From the NCBI GenBank assembly GCA_030833305.1, contig JAURHL010000012.1, forward strand, positions 1 to 23,266: a DNA stretch of 23,266 nt. The letters run 5' to 3'. This document shows positions 15,098 to 22,327 of the stretch, in pieces. Numbering within the stretch: the first letter of the stretch is position 1; every line of letters starts with the position of its first letter. The translations under genes were made by a program, and so were the position numbers. Below the pieces are notes generated by a model. That model saw nothing but the letters and a program-made list of their open reading frames with translations, searched no databases and had not been told where the DNA came from. This DNA is from Acidimicrobiales bacterium (GTDB taxonomy: Bacteria; Actinomycetota; Acidimicrobiia; Acidimicrobiales; Ilumatobacteraceae).

Positions 15098-15879
15098 GCC
15101 GCTTGGACGGACGCGTGGCCATCGTGACCGGAGCCGGTCAGGGCGTGGGTGAGGGCATCGCGCGCCGACTCGCGCGCGAGGGTGCGACCGTGGTGGTGGC
15201 CGCCCGGCGCGCCGAGACGGGCGAACCCGTGGCCGCGTCCATTCGCGACGACGGAGGGCGGGCGGAGTGCATCGTCACCGACGTCGCCGACGGTGAATCC
15301 GTGCAAGCGTGCGTCGACGAGACGGTCCGACGGTTCGGACGGCTCGACATCATGGTCCACAACGCGTTCATGGGTGGGATCCCGCACAAGCTGGAGAACG
15401 CGCGCATCGACAAGCACTGGACGAACATGTCGCGCACCGGTGTGTGGGCCAGCTTGTTCTGCGCGCGTTCGGCCATGCCGCACCTGGTGGCCAGTTCACG
15501 GCGTCCGACGGGCACGGGCGGTGGCCGTCTGATTCTGATCACGTCGCCCTCGGGCGTGGAGGGCAGCGCGAACATCCCGTTGTACTCGCCGGCCAAGGCG
15601 GCGCAGCGTGCCATTGCCAAGAGCCTGGCCCGCGAATGGGGTCCGCACGGGGTGACCGTGAATTGCATCGGCCCGGTGGCCGGCAGTCCCGCGTTGCTCA
15701 CCGCGTTCGAGCGCAACCCGGCGTTGCAGGACGCCATTGAGGCTCGCACGCCGTTGGGTCGAGTCGGTGACATCACCGAGGACATCGGATCGGTGGCGTT
15801 GTTCCTCGCCGGCGACGACTCGTCCTTCGTCACCGGACAAACCATCATCTGCGACGGCGGGTCGTTTCTCGGGCTGTAG
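15094..15879 (+). CDS. Short-chain dehydrogenase/reductase, intact partner of the degenerate SDR
   Basis: This 261-residue classical SDR carries TGAGQGVG (12-19), Arg-Arg after beta-2 (VVVAARRAE), which suggests NADP(H), a catalytic Ser in ITSPSG (about 151-153) and Tyr164-x3-Lys168 in YSPAK. The usual NNAG is altered to VHNAFMGG (88-95), as in several SDRs that act on bulky substrates. The C-terminus VTGQTIICDGG closely parallels the preceding protein. The GTG at 15094 overlaps the preceding stop (GTGA) and has GGAGGG eight bases upstream. It probably oxidises or reduces a hydroxy/ketoacyl-CoA or ring carbonyl, perhaps as a heteromer with the degenerate SDR; this is inference. Confidence 0.9.
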   Translation: MSRLDGRVAIVTGAGQGVGEGIARRLAREGATVVVAARRAETGEPVAASIRDDGGRAECIVTDVADGESVQACVDETVRRFGRLDIMVHNAFMGGIPHKLENARIDKHWTNMSRTGVWASLFCARSAMPHLVASSRRPTGTGGGRLILITSPSGVEGSANIPLYSPAKAAQRAIAKSLAREWGPHGVTVNCIGPVAGSPALLTAFERNPALQDAIEARTPLGRVGDITEDIGSVALFLAGDDSSFVTGQTIICDGGSFLGL

Positions 15880-15888
15880 ACCGACGCC

Positions 15889-15902
15889 CTCGCGAGTGCG
15901 AG
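15889..15902. terminator. Small hairpin after the SDR gene
   Basis: CTCGC (15889-15893) and GCGAG (15898-15902) pair around GAGT, ten bases after the SDR stop and ten before the next start. It could be a weak terminator or part of the promoter region of the EthD-like gene. No U-tract. Confidence 0.3.
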
Positions 15903-15911
15903 ACTGTGGTC

Positions 15912-16259
15912 ATGATCAAGCTCATCTCGATGTTGAAGCGCAAGCCCGGAACCACTCATCAGGAATTCCTCGATTACTGGTTCGACGTGCACGGTCCGCT
16001 CATCAAGGCCAACTCGGCGGCCAAGTACGTGCGTCGTTACGAACAGCATCCCGCCGCGTGGCCGGCCGAAGGTAGTCGTCAGCCCGAACCCGAGTTCGAC
16101 GGCGTCACCATTCAGCACTTCGACTCCACCGAGGCCTTCTTCGCCCACATGACCGAACCCGACTTCCCCGAGGTGATGGCCGACACCGCGAAGTTCCTCG
16201 ACTCGTCGTCGTTGAACTTCGTGCTCACCGAGGAACCACGCATCGTCATCGGCGACTGA
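15912..16259 (+). CDS. EthD-like dimeric alpha/beta-barrel protein
   Basis: This 115-residue single-domain protein has the EthD pattern. It opens MIKLISMLKRKPGTTHQEFLDYW and continues with HGPLI (His27-Gly-Pro), then a middle segment ending TIQHFDSTEAFFAHM. EthD and relatives form dimeric ferredoxin-like barrels; some are small oxygenases or aldol/decarboxylase-type enzymes, and many are of unknown role in aromatic or ether catabolism. I chose the ATG at 15912; a GTG two codons earlier is in frame. No ribosome site is visible, so a leaderless start is possible. A longer protein with apparently related folds is encoded at 16942-17736. Confidence 0.8.
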   Translation: MIKLISMLKRKPGTTHQEFLDYWFDVHGPLIKANSAAKYVRRYEQHPAAWPAEGSRQPEPEFDGVTIQHFDSTEAFFAHMTEPDFPEVMADTAKFLDSSSLNFVLTEEPRIVIGD

Positions 16260-16264
16260 CATTG

Positions 16265-16897
16265 ATGATCCCGTCCCCGACGATGGTCGGTCGCCACGTG
16301 GCGCTCGTGCCCTTGTCGATCGATCACGTCCCGGACCTCGTTCGTGCGGCCAACGAGGACCGACGCGAGTACGACTACACCGCCGTGCCCGCCACCGTCG
16401 AGGCGATGGAGGTCTACGTCGATGCGCTCCTGCGCGATCGAGCCGAGGGCAAGGTCGTTCCGTTCGCGCAATGCGTGTTCGACGCCTCCGGCGACATAGG
16501 TCGAGCCGTCGGTTGCACGCGGTACATGGACATCCGGTCGCCCTACGGTCGGGGTTTCCCCGGTCGACCGTTTCCCGACGAGGTGGAGATCGGCGGCACG
16601 TGGTTGGCGTCGTCCGTGCAACGCACCGCGGTGAACACCGAAGCCAAGTTCATGTTGCTGTCGCACGCTTTCGAGGTGTGGGCGGTTCAGCGGGTGGCCA
16701 TCTGCACGGACGCGCGCAATATGCGTAGTCGTACCGCGATCGCCCGGATCGGCGCCTCGTTCGAGGGAGTGTTGCGCTCGCATCGGCCGAGTTACGTGGC
16801 GGGTGAGGAGGGCGTGTTGCGCGACACCGCGGTGTACTCGGTGGTCGGCTCGGAGTGGCCCGAGGTGAAGGCCGGCTTGGAGCGACGTCTCGCCTGA
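16265..16897 (+). CDS. GNAT-family N-acetyltransferase (RimJ/RimL type)
   Basis: This 210-residue protein has the layout of RimJ/RimL-like acetyltransferases. It opens VGRHVALVPLSIDHVPDLVRA; the central strand is EIGGTWLASSVQRTAVNTEAK, where the W-L and N-T-E-A-K pattern is characteristic of the group, followed by FEVWAVQRVAICTDARNMRSRTAIARIGASFEGVLR. It would transfer an acetyl group from acetyl-CoA to an amine, commonly a protein N-terminus or small molecule. Its place between the EthD-like and alpha/beta-barrel genes gives no clear job. The ATG at 16265 follows the previous stop by five bases; a TTG one codon upstream is less likely. Confidence 0.88.
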   Translation: MIPSPTMVGRHVALVPLSIDHVPDLVRAANEDRREYDYTAVPATVEAMEVYVDALLRDRAEGKVVPFAQCVFDASGDIGRAVGCTRYMDIRSPYGRGFPGRPFPDEVEIGGTWLASSVQRTAVNTEAKFMLLSHAFEVWAVQRVAICTDARNMRSRTAIARIGASFEGVLRSHRPSYVAGEEGVLRDTAVYSVVGSEWPEVKAGLERRLA

Positions 16898-16898
16898 A

Positions 16899-16916
16899 CG
16901 GGGTTTAGGAACCCCG
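16899..16916. terminator. Perfect 7-bp hairpin after the acetyltransferase gene
   Basis: CGGGGTT (16899-16905) and AACCCCG (16910-16916) pair exactly around TAGG. The position just after a stop suggests a terminator, but no U-tract follows. The hairpin also covers the -35 zone of the candidate promoter at 16929-16934, so an operator role is equally possible. Confidence 0.45.
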
Positions 16917-16928
16917 GGCGACAGCCTC

Positions 16929-16934
16929 TAAGGT
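16929..16934 (+). promoter_or_regulatory. Candidate -10 element for a leaderless transcript
   Basis: TAAGGT fits TANNNT and ends seven bases before the ATG at 16942. No Shine-Dalgarno is visible, so transcription probably begins at the start codon. Confidence 0.45.
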
Positions 16935-16941
16935 TCGGGAC

Positions 16942-17736
16942 ATGAAGAAATACCCGATCGAACTGGGCACGTTGTTGTTCACCATGGTGGAGCCGCACAA
17001 GGGCCACGAGGTGGAGTACAACCGCTGGTACGAGCGCGATCACTTCTACGGTGGCGTTCTGGTGGGCGCCTACTCGTTTGCCAGCGATCGCTTCGTGGCC
17101 ACGCGCGACCTGAAGGCGTTGCGCTATCCGGCGGATTCGCCGATGACCCCGGACACCGACACCGGTTCGTACCTGGCGATCTACTGGGTTCTGAAGGGCC
17201 ACCACGACGACTGGAACCGCTGGAGCGTGGACACCGTGAAGAACCTTCACGCCACCGGCCGCATGTTCGCCGAGCGCACGCACATTCACACGCAGCTCTA
17301 CGACAACCAGTGGTCGATGACGCGCACCGAAACCACCACCAACATCGAGTTGGCCCTCGACCGCGGTTACCCGGGCATCGTGGTGAACGTGGGCGAGTTG
17401 AACGAGGGTGTCACCCACGCGCAGATGAGCGAGTGGATGCAGAAGCAGTGGGCGCCCACGGCCTTCGCGGCCTCGTGGGGCCCCGACGTGTTCAACTACA
17501 CGACGTTGCTCCCGCTGTTGCCGGACGCTCCGCCCGACGTGCCGCGCGTGCCCAAGGCCGACCAACGATTCCTGCAGATCCACTTCGTGGATCACGCCCC
17601 CGAAAGCGAGTGGGCCCAGGGCTACGGCCGATTCGGCGCCGACCTCGAGTCGAGCGGTCTGGCCAGGCATCTCTGGACCGCGCCGTTCAAGAACACCGTC
17701 TTCGGCACCGACACGTACACCGACCAGTTGTGGTGA
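16942..17736 (+). CDS. Two-domain dimeric alpha/beta-barrel-like protein of unknown function
   Basis: I do not recognise a named family for this 264-residue protein. The N-terminal half has GTLLFTMVEPHKGHEVEYNRWYERDHFYGG, whose EYNRWYERDH stretch (25-34) is typical of ferredoxin-like alpha/beta-barrel proteins. The C-terminal half has a second apparent unit: GIVVNVGELNEGVTHAQMSEWMQKQW, whose GVTHAQM-W spacing parallels GTTHQEF-W in the EthD-like protein nearby. It therefore looks like an internal duplication that could form a barrel within one chain. No signal peptide is seen. The epimerase/dehydratase gene begins within a dozen bases, so the two probably form an operon. Substrate and reaction unknown. 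Confidence 0.7.
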   Translation: MKKYPIELGTLLFTMVEPHKGHEVEYNRWYERDHFYGGVLVGAYSFASDRFVATRDLKALRYPADSPMTPDTDTGSYLAIYWVLKGHHDDWNRWSVDTVKNLHATGRMFAERTHIHTQLYDNQWSMTRTETTTNIELALDRGYPGIVVNVGELNEGVTHAQMSEWMQKQWAPTAFAASWGPDVFNYTTLLPLLPDAPPDVPRVPKADQRFLQIHFVDHAPESEWAQGYGRFGADLESSGLARHLWTAPFKNTVFGTDTYTDQLW

Positions 17737-17747
17737 CGGGGGAGAAC

Positions 17748-18677
17748 ATGGAACCGATCAAGGGCAAGAAGATCCTCGTCACCGGTGTCACCGGTTGGGT
17801 GGCCGGTCCGTTGGCCGAATCGTTGGCCGCCGCGGGCAACACCGTGTACGGCGCCGCTCGATTCAAGGATCCGGCGACGCGCGCCCCGTGGCACGACAAG
17901 GGTGTGCAGACGGTCAGCATCGACCTGGCCAAGGGCAATCTGGACGAGGTACCCGCCGATCTGGATCTGGTGTTGCACTTCGCCGTGGCCAAGAGCAACA
18001 ACTTCGAGGAAGCATTCGCGTCCAACGCGCACGGCAGCGCCGACCTGATGGAAGTGGCGGCTTCACGCAGTGACGCTTTGACGTTCTTCCACTGTTCGTC
18101 GACGGCGGTGTACGAACCCAAGCACGGGTCGCCGCGCACCGAGACCGACCTGCTCGGTGACAGTCATCGTCCGATGCCGGGCATGCCGACGTACAGCATC
18201 TCCAAGATCGCCGGCGAGGTGTTGGTGACCCACACCGCCAAGCGCTTGGGCGTGCCGACCGTCATCGCGCGCCTGAACGTTCCCTACGGCGACACCTACG
18301 GATGGATGTCGTTCCACCTCATGATGATGGAACGTGACATCGCGGTTCCCGTGCACGTGGATCAACCCACCACCTACACGCCCATTCACGCCGAGGACAT
18401 CAACCGCAGCATCCCGTACTTGCTGTCGTACGCCAACACGGGTTCGACCATCGTGAACTGGGGTGGTGATCAGTTGGTGTCCATCGAGGACTGGTGCGAG
18501 GAGATGGGTCGGCTCACCGGCATCACGCCCACGTTCGCTCCGACCACGGCCACCATCGCGTCCATTGTCCCGGACCTGAAGAAACTGCACGACGTCGGCT
18601 TCCACTCGTCCATCGACTGGCGCGACGGAATCCGTCGCCAGATCACCACCATGCGGCCGGAGTTGCTGAAGAACTAG
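17748..18677 (+). CDS. NAD-dependent epimerase/dehydratase (extended SDR)
   Basis: This 309-residue extended-SDR protein has TGVTGWVAG (12-20) as its nucleotide loop, a slight variant of TGxxGxxG. A catalytic Ser/Thr follows in FHCSSTAVYEP, with Tyr149-x3-Lys153 in YSISK and IARLNVPYGDTYGW downstream. This superfamily covers sugar-nucleotide epimerases, 3-beta-hydroxysteroid dehydrogenases and similar enzymes. The context of CoA and possible ring catabolism, with no glycan genes, favours a small-molecule dehydrogenase, but that is inference. I chose the ATG at 17748; a GTG at 17733 would overlap the previous stop (GTGA) and is possible. The TAG stop shares a CTAG palindrome with the opposing gene's stop. 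Confidence 0.88.
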   Translation: MEPIKGKKILVTGVTGWVAGPLAESLAAAGNTVYGAARFKDPATRAPWHDKGVQTVSIDLAKGNLDEVPADLDLVLHFAVAKSNNFEEAFASNAHGSADLMEVAASRSDALTFFHCSSTAVYEPKHGSPRTETDLLGDSHRPMPGMPTYSISKIAGEVLVTHTAKRLGVPTVIARLNVPYGDTYGWMSFHLMMMERDIAVPVHVDQPTTYTPIHAEDINRSIPYLLSYANTGSTIVNWGGDQLVSIEDWCEEMGRLTGITPTFAPTTATIASIVPDLKKLHDVGFHSSIDWRDGIRRQITTMRPELLKN

Positions 18678-19750
18678 GCGATCTGGGCGTACAAGAGGGC
18701 CTTGTGCATGATGAGGTCCTCGGGATCGTCGGGCATCTCGCGGTTGCCGTAACTCACCTCGCGCAACGACGTGCGAATGGCGATGGCGGCGAAACGCAGG
18801 CTTCCGTACACCACGTACCACTCGAGGTCGTCGGGCGCGGTGCCACCGGCCTCCACGTAGGCGGCCACGATGTCGTCGCGACGACAGAACTCGGGGAAAC
18901 CGGGCATCTGGAACACGTCGGCCAACGACTGGAAGAACGTGTGCATGAAGATCAACCAGCCGACGTCGACTCCGGCCGGTCCGAGATTCACCATCTCCCA
19001 GTCCAGCACCGCGGTGGGCGTGAGGCCGTCGAACAGCACGTTGCCGGGGCGCGCGTCGCCCCAATTGATGACGGTGGGACCGGGGTTCTTCGGTTTGTGC
19101 TCGGCCAACCACTCGAGCGCCCGTTCGATGACGGGAAGGCGGAGATCGCCGCGGGCCCAGTCGTAATACGCGCGCTGCTCGGCGAGCAGTCGATCGATGG
19201 CGTCACCGTCGCGCGCGGGCAGGAACGACACGTCGACGCCGGCCGTGACGGCGGCATCGAGGTCGATGGCGTGGATGCGCGCCTGCAGTCGGGCCACCTG
19301 GCGACCGAGTTCGCGTTGCTGATCCACGCTGAACTCGTCCATGTAACTGCCACCGAACACGTACGGCGGCATGTCGGGAAGCGCGCGCCCGCCCACCCGG
19401 TCCATCACGATGAACGGCGAACCCAGGATGCTCTCGTCGGTCTCGAGGAAGCGCACGTGGGGCACGGGCACGTCGCTGTGCGCGCCGACCAGACGCATGG
19501 CTCCGGCCTGAGCCGCCAGGTCGTACACCGGGAACACCGGCCAGTCGTTCATGTCGGGGCTCAGTCGGGTGACGACCGGTTCGCTCTTGCCGTCGTGATG
19601 AATGGTGAACAGCAGGGTCTCGCTGCTCATGCCGGTGCCTTCGGGGATACCCACGTCGGACACCGTGCAGGGATGACCGAATTGGCGGCCGAACCACTGC
19701 TCGAGGGTGCGGGCCAACTGTTCGGGATCGCGTTTCGAGGGCAGGGGCAT
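18674..19750 (-). CDS. APH-fold phosphotransferase (possible hydroxyacyl-CoA kinase)
   Basis: This 358-residue kinase-fold protein belongs to the aminoglycoside-phosphotransferase-like family. The N-lobe shows GTGMSSETLLFTIHHDGKSEPVVTRLSP. The catalytic loop is INWGDARPGNVLFDG, with Asp232 and Asn237, and the metal site is VLDWE (Asp250). The canonical His before Gly-Asp is Trp230. Relatives near acyl-CoA genes include LvaA of levulinate catabolism, which phosphorylates 4-hydroxyvaleryl-CoA, and the kinase domains of ACAD10/11. Drug resistance is therefore the less likely role. The ATG at 19750 lies two bases after the SnoaL-like gene's stop, so the two form an operon. Reaction inferred, fold firm. 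Confidence 0.87.
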   Translation of the reverse strand: MPLPSKRDPEQLARTLEQWFGRQFGHPCTVSDVGIPEGTGMSSETLLFTIHHDGKSEPVVTRLSPDMNDWPVFPVYDLAAQAGAMRLVGAHSDVPVPHVRFLETDESILGSPFIVMDRVGGRALPDMPPYVFGGSYMDEFSVDQQRELGRQVARLQARIHAIDLDAAVTAGVDVSFLPARDGDAIDRLLAEQRAYYDWARGDLRLPVIERALEWLAEHKPKNPGPTVINWGDARPGNVLFDGLTPTAVLDWEMVNLGPAGVDVGWLIFMHTFFQSLADVFQMPGFPEFCRRDDIVAAYVEAGGTAPDDLEWYVVYGSLRFAAIAIRTSLREVSYGNREMPDDPEDLIMHKALLYAQIA

Positions 19751-19752
19751 GA

Positions 19753-20169
19753 TCAGGCCGGCTTCACGTAGGCGAGCTGTTCGAATCGATTCTGGATGCG
19801 CCAGCCCTCGGACGTGCGCACGATGGTGTCGTTGTACCAGCCACTGGCCTGCATGTAGGTGGGCTGATCGCCGGGAATCCGCATGGTCATGGTGTAAATC
19901 GACCGCACCGTGGCCTTGTCGTCGCCGACGAAGGTGATGGCCACGTTGCCACCCGACGACAGCGACACGTCGAACATCGACATCATGCCCGAGAAGGTGT
20001 TGGCCGCGTCGGTGGGGGTACCCACCGGTCCGCCCGCCGTGGAGTAGTCCACCTGCGCGTCGGCGGTGAAGCAACCGACCCAGGCGCTCCAATCGCGGTC
20101 GGCCAAGGCCCACGAATAACGGGCCAACAGATCGGTGATCAATGCTCGGTCGAGCGCTTCGTTGCTCAT
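19753..20169 (-). CDS. SnoaL-like (NTF2-fold) protein
   Basis: This 138-residue protein opens with the typical SnoaL-like helix ALITDLLARYSWALADRDWSAWVGCFTADAQVDYS and ends GWYNDTIVRTSEGWRIQNRFEQLAYV. Similar proteins accompany aromatic-ring and steroid catabolic genes as isomerases, dehydratases or dioxygenase-subunit-like partners. Without catalytic residues that I can place, no reaction is claimed. The ATG at 20169 has a GGGGGAAA ribosome site, and a TACAAT element lies about 28 bases upstream. It is the first gene of a two-gene unit with the APH-fold kinase. Confidence 0.82.
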   Translation of the reverse strand: MSNEALDRALITDLLARYSWALADRDWSAWVGCFTADAQVDYSTAGGPVGTPTDAANTFSGMMSMFDVSLSSGGNVAITFVGDDKATVRSIYTMTMRIPGDQPTYMQASGWYNDTIVRTSEGWRIQNRFEQLAYVKPA

Positions 20170-20196
20170 CGTTTCCCCCTTGATGGTGACGTCCCG

Positions 20197-20202
20197 ATTG
20201 TA
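20197..20202 (-). promoter_or_regulatory. Candidate -10 element for the SnoaL/kinase operon
   Basis: TACAAT on the minus strand is a good TANNNT match and gives a leader of about 20 bases holding the GGGGGAAA ribosome site at 20172-20179. No clear -35. Confidence 0.45.
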
Positions 20203-20232
20203 AACGCCACTCACCCCCGAGGGTCCTGCTGG

Positions 20233-20238
20233 CAGAAT
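20233..20238 (+). promoter_or_regulatory. Candidate -10 element for the molybdopterin oxidoreductase gene
   Basis: CAGAAT ends six bases before the ATG at 20245, the same geometry as at 14109 and 16942. The first base deviates from TANNNT, so confidence is low. Confidence 0.3.
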
Positions 20239-20244
20239 GGATTC

Positions 20245-22323
20245 ATGCCGTCGAACCAATCATCGGGCTCCCTCGTCGTGAAGGGCACGTGTCATCACGA
20301 CTGTCCCGACTCGTGTGGCTGGGAGGTCACGGTCGAAGAAGGCGTGGCGGTGAAGATGCGGGGAAATCCCGCGCATCCCTTTTCGCAGGGCGAACTGTGC
20401 CCCAAGGTGAATCGTTTCCTCGATCGCGTGTACAGCCCCCTGCGCGTGTTGACGCCGCTCATCCGCACCGGTGCCAAAGGGTCGGGAGAATTCCGACGGG
20501 CTTCGTGGGACGAGGCGACGGCTCTGGTGGCCACTCGATTGCACGAGATCCTCGCTCGTGACGGCGGCGAGGCCGTCATGCCGTGGGGCGACGCCGGTAC
20601 CCAGGGCCTGTTGCAGATGAACTCGCTCGATCGGCGGTTCTTCGCCCGGCTGGGTGCGTCACGGCAGGTCGATTCGTTGTGCGGTGCCACGGCCAAGATC
20701 GGTTCGGCCCTCACCTTGGGCTCGCCGTTGGGCTCGGACCCCATGGACGTTCGCTTCAGCAAGTTGATCCTGTTGTGGGGAACCAACACGCGTTTGACCA
20801 ACCGACATCTGTGGCCCTTCATCGACGAGGCACGTTCGGCGGGAGCCAAGGTGGTGGTCATCGATCCGGTGCGCACGGTCACCGCCGAGGCCGCCGACTG
20901 GTTCATCCAACCACTACCGGGCACCGACGTCGCCCTGATGTTGGCGATGATGCACGTGATCATCCGCGACGACCTGATCGATCGCGCGTACGTCGACCTT
21001 CACACCGAGGGCTTCGAGGAACTGGCGGCGCACGTGTCGGCGTGCACGCCGAACTGGGCGGCGGACATTTGCGGTGTCGAGGCGTCGCAGATCGAACAAT
21101 TGGCGCGCGAGTACGCCACCACCCGTCCGGCGATGATCCGTACGCTCATCGGCGCCGAGCATCGCGAACAGGGTGCCATGTTCTTCCGCACCATCACCTG
21201 TCTGCCCGCGCTCGTCGGTTCCTGGCGCGAGCGCGGTGGTGGATACAGCCGCAGTGTGGGTTCCTACGCCGAAGTGAACGTCGACGACAGCGGTTTCGAC
21301 GTTCCCTCGTTGGAGGTGAATCCGGGACGTCGTTCGCTGAGCATGAACACGATCGGTCGCAATCTCACCGACCACACGCTCGCGCCGCCGGTGCGCGCTT
21401 TGTTCGTGTACAACGGCAACCCCTTGGTGACGGCGCCGAACGCCGCGCTCACGCGCCGGGGTCTCGAGCGCGAGGACCTGTTCACCGTGGTGTCCGAACA
21501 GTTCGTGACCGACACCGCACGGTACGCCGACGTGATCTTCCCGGCCTGCACCCAAATAGAACAGGACGACGTGGTGCCCGCGTGGGGCCATCTCTATCTA
21601 GGTTGGAACCACAAGGCCATCGAGCCACGGGGGGAGAGCGTCCCCAACACCGAACTGTGGCGTCGACTGTCGCGCGCCATGGGGTTCGAGGAACCCGAGC
21701 TGTACGAGTCCGACGAGTCCTTGCTGGCGGGAGCACTGCACGGTCTCGACGTGGAGGCATTGAAGCGCGACGGTTTCGTTCGTCTGTCGCTTCCCGAGGC
21801 GGTGTTGCCCTACGCGAACGGCAACTTCGCCACGGCGTCGGGTCGCGCGTTGTTGGCCAGTCGTTCGTTCTCCTCCATCGGGTTGCCATCGGTTCCCACG
21901 TTCGTCCCGGGTCGCGAGACGTTGGCCGGCGACGCCGAACTGCTGGGTCGTTATCCGCTGGCCATGATGTCGTCCAAGACCCACCAGCGTTTCCTGAACG
22001 CGTCGTACTCGCACCTCGAACACCATGCGGGCGCCGAGGGGACCATCTATTGCGAACTCGATCCGGCTGATGCGTCGGCTCGGGGAATTCGCGACGGCGA
22101 TTCCGTGCGGGTGTTCAACGACCGGTCCACGTTGATGGCTACGGCCCGCGTGAGTGAAGCGGCGTCGCGGGTGCGTCGCGGTCTGGTGATCGTGCCCTTC
22201 GGATGGGTCGGCGAGCGCACGAACGACGGCAACACCGTGAACGCGCTCACCAGTGACACGGCCACCGACTGGGGTGGGGGCGTGGCGTTCTACGACACGC
22301 TGGTGGAAGTGGCTCGGGCCTGA
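20245..22323 (+). CDS. Molybdopterin (bis-MGD) oxidoreductase, DMSO-reductase/formate-dehydrogenase superfamily
   Basis: This 692-residue protein is a complete catalytic subunit. An N-terminal [4Fe-4S] motif is formed by Cys16, Cys20, Cys24 and Cys52 (C-x3-C-x3-C-x27-C). The GELCPK stretch and the domain with PLRVLTPLIRTG and WDEA follow, as in the formate dehydrogenase/BisC-like group. A candidate metal-ligand region is DSLCGATAKIG (Cys146). The C-terminal dinucleotide-binding domain has SSKTHQRFLNASYSHLE and GDSVRVFND. There is no twin-arginine signal, so it should be cytoplasmic. No iron-sulphur or membrane-anchor subunit is encoded beside it, so its electron partner is unknown. Reaction options include formate oxidation and hydroxylation- or hydration-type chemistry. 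Confidence 0.88.
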   Translation: MPSNQSSGSLVVKGTCHHDCPDSCGWEVTVEEGVAVKMRGNPAHPFSQGELCPKVNRFLDRVYSPLRVLTPLIRTGAKGSGEFRRASWDEATALVATRLHEILARDGGEAVMPWGDAGTQGLLQMNSLDRRFFARLGASRQVDSLCGATAKIGSALTLGSPLGSDPMDVRFSKLILLWGTNTRLTNRHLWPFIDEARSAGAKVVVIDPVRTVTAEAADWFIQPLPGTDVALMLAMMHVIIRDDLIDRAYVDLHTEGFEELAAHVSACTPNWAADICGVEASQIEQLAREYATTRPAMIRTLIGAEHREQGAMFFRTITCLPALVGSWRERGGGYSRSVGSYAEVNVDDSGFDVPSLEVNPGRRSLSMNTIGRNLTDHTLAPPVRALFVYNGNPLVTAPNAALTRRGLEREDLFTVVSEQFVTDTARYADVIFPACTQIEQDDVVPAWGHLYLGWNHKAIEPRGESVPNTELWRRLSRAMGFEEPELYESDESLLAGALHGLDVEALKRDGFVRLSLPEAVLPYANGNFATASGRALLASRSFSSIGLPSVPTFVPGRETLAGDAELLGRYPLAMMSSKTHQRFLNASYSHLEHHAGAEGTIYCELDPADASARGIRDGDSVRVFNDRSTLMATARVSEAASRVRRGLVIVPFGWVGERTNDGNTVNALTSDTATDWGGGVAFYDTLVEVARA

Positions 22324-22327
22324 GTGG

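Noticed and set aside
18674..19750. Aminoglycoside resistance gene
   Set aside because: Only the fold matches. The catalytic-loop His is replaced by Trp and the neighbours are catabolic, with no resistance or mobile genes nearby.
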